64,000 nt of DNA. It comes from Sphingomonas sp. Leaf17. GTDB taxonomy: Bacteria > Pseudomonadota > Alphaproteobacteria > Sphingomonadales > Sphingomonadaceae. Numbering within the stretch: the first letter of the stretch is position 1; each line of letters opens with the position of its first letter. Shown one piece after another: positions 63,614-64,000 of this stretch. The position numbers were made by a program, and so were the translations under genes. Location of the stretch: assembly GCF_001421505.1 (NCBI RefSeq), contig NZ_LMKL01000004.1, forward strand, positions 372,001 to 436,000, given 5' to 3'. The notes beneath the pieces were generated by a model. That model made no database searches, had not been told where the DNA came from, and saw nothing but the letters and a program-made list of their open reading frames with translations.

Positions 63614-64000
63614 CAAAGCCCCCGCCGCGCGCTTCCTCCACCCGGGCCATGCTCAGGTCGGTCAGGATGGTGTCGATCTCGGTGTCGATCCGGGCGCGCA
63701 GCTTGGTGTCCCCCTTGGCGACGCGCGCGCCGACCTGCTGGAGCTGTGCGACGATCATGACGATCACGCCGGCACCGGCGGCCATCATGTCGGGCAGCGA
63801 GGCCAGCTCGCGGCGGCGCTCCGCATTGTCCATCGCCTTGGCGTCGGCCTGCTCTTTGGCCAGTCGCGCCTGCTGCTGCTCTTTATCCAGCGCCTCGGGG
63901 TCGGCATCGTCGTCGATGCCGTACTTCATCTGCGCCCACGCCTCGACATTCTCGAGCAGCGTCGATCCGTCCGCTGGCAGGTCGCCCTTCGATCGAAGCT
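63579..64000 (-). CDS. Probable terminase small subunit (5' end beyond window)
   Basis: The frame is open to the window edge; at least 140 residues are present. The visible part begins LRSKGDLPADGSTLLENVEA and continues through a Met (MKYGIDDDADPEALDKEQQQ) into a long charged helix (RLAKEQADAKAMDNAERRRE) and an acidic end. Position directly before the large subunit, overlapping it by 35 bases, and the helical DNA-binding style suggest a Nu1-like small subunit. The N-terminal helix-turn-helix would be outside the window. Confidence 0.75.
   Translation of the reverse strand, partial: LRSKGDLPADGSTLLENVEAWAQMKYGIDDDADPEALDKEQQQARLAKEQADAKAMDNAERRRELASLPDMMAAGAGVIVMIVAQLQQVGARVAKGDTKLRARIDTEIDTILTDLSMARVEEARGGGFDEGEPEDAGGD

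Overview
The window is high-GC DNA with long antisense open frames on almost every gene. Gene content and order point to an alphaproteobacterium of the Sphingomonas group. The pointers are an rpsB-tsf-pyrH-frr-uppS-cdsA-dxr-rseP-bamA-skp-fabZ run, a eukaryotic-type NADP isocitrate dehydrogenase, a GTTC-N7-GTTC (alphaproteobacterial) LexA box before recA, an L31 without zinc cysteines, and a CCCGGG-type intergenic palindrome. The species cannot be named from sequence alone. I found no tRNA, rRNA, CRISPR array or insertion sequence.

Bases 1-34.8 kb are host chromosome. From left to right they hold: a minus-strand operon of a uracil-DNA-glycosylase-like protein, a soluble lytic transglycosylase and MoaB; plus-strand ETF-ubiquinone oxidoreductase, a TPR protein and ispE; recA with its SOS box and terminator; a methyltransferase/GST pair; a dicarboxylate-type symporter; a Tat-exported M24 peptidase; alaS, followed by a gene broken by one amber codon; a Kef-type antiporter; icd; psd-pssA; and then the translation, isoprenoid, lipid and outer-membrane biogenesis cluster, where most genes overlap by 1-4 bases. 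That cluster ends with rpmE and a PilZ-domain gene whose ribosome binding site lies inside a strong hairpin.

From about 35.3 kb to the right edge the DNA is a prophage that continues past base 64000. The left part (35.5-41.2 kb) has small accessory genes on both strands. One is a lower-GC two-gene cassette encoding a 63-residue helical protein and a serine-dehydrogenase-proteinase-like protein, with its own candidate promoter and terminator. From 64000 back to 41172 runs one long minus-strand late operon in lambda-like order: small terminase (partial), GpA-type large terminase, gpW-like connector, portal, a protease/major-capsid fusion, decoration protein flanked by two related small proteins, head-tail and tail completion proteins, tail tube, tail-assembly chaperone with a -1 slippery site, tape measure with an embedded M15 peptidase domain, minor tail proteins, a J-like tip protein, a beta-helix tail spike, membrane/holin candidates, endolysin, and three exported small proteins. 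A lipoprotein gene in the opposite direction is inserted in this operon at 48.6 kb. Integrase, repressor and the right attachment site are not in the window.

The observations I rate highest are: a CCC-TGA-C junction at the end of the J-like gene, where a +1 shift would read directly into a downstream frame that lacks a normal start codon; the -1 frameshift GGGAAAA in the tail chaperone gene; the protease cassette; and the lipoprotein inserted against the late operon.
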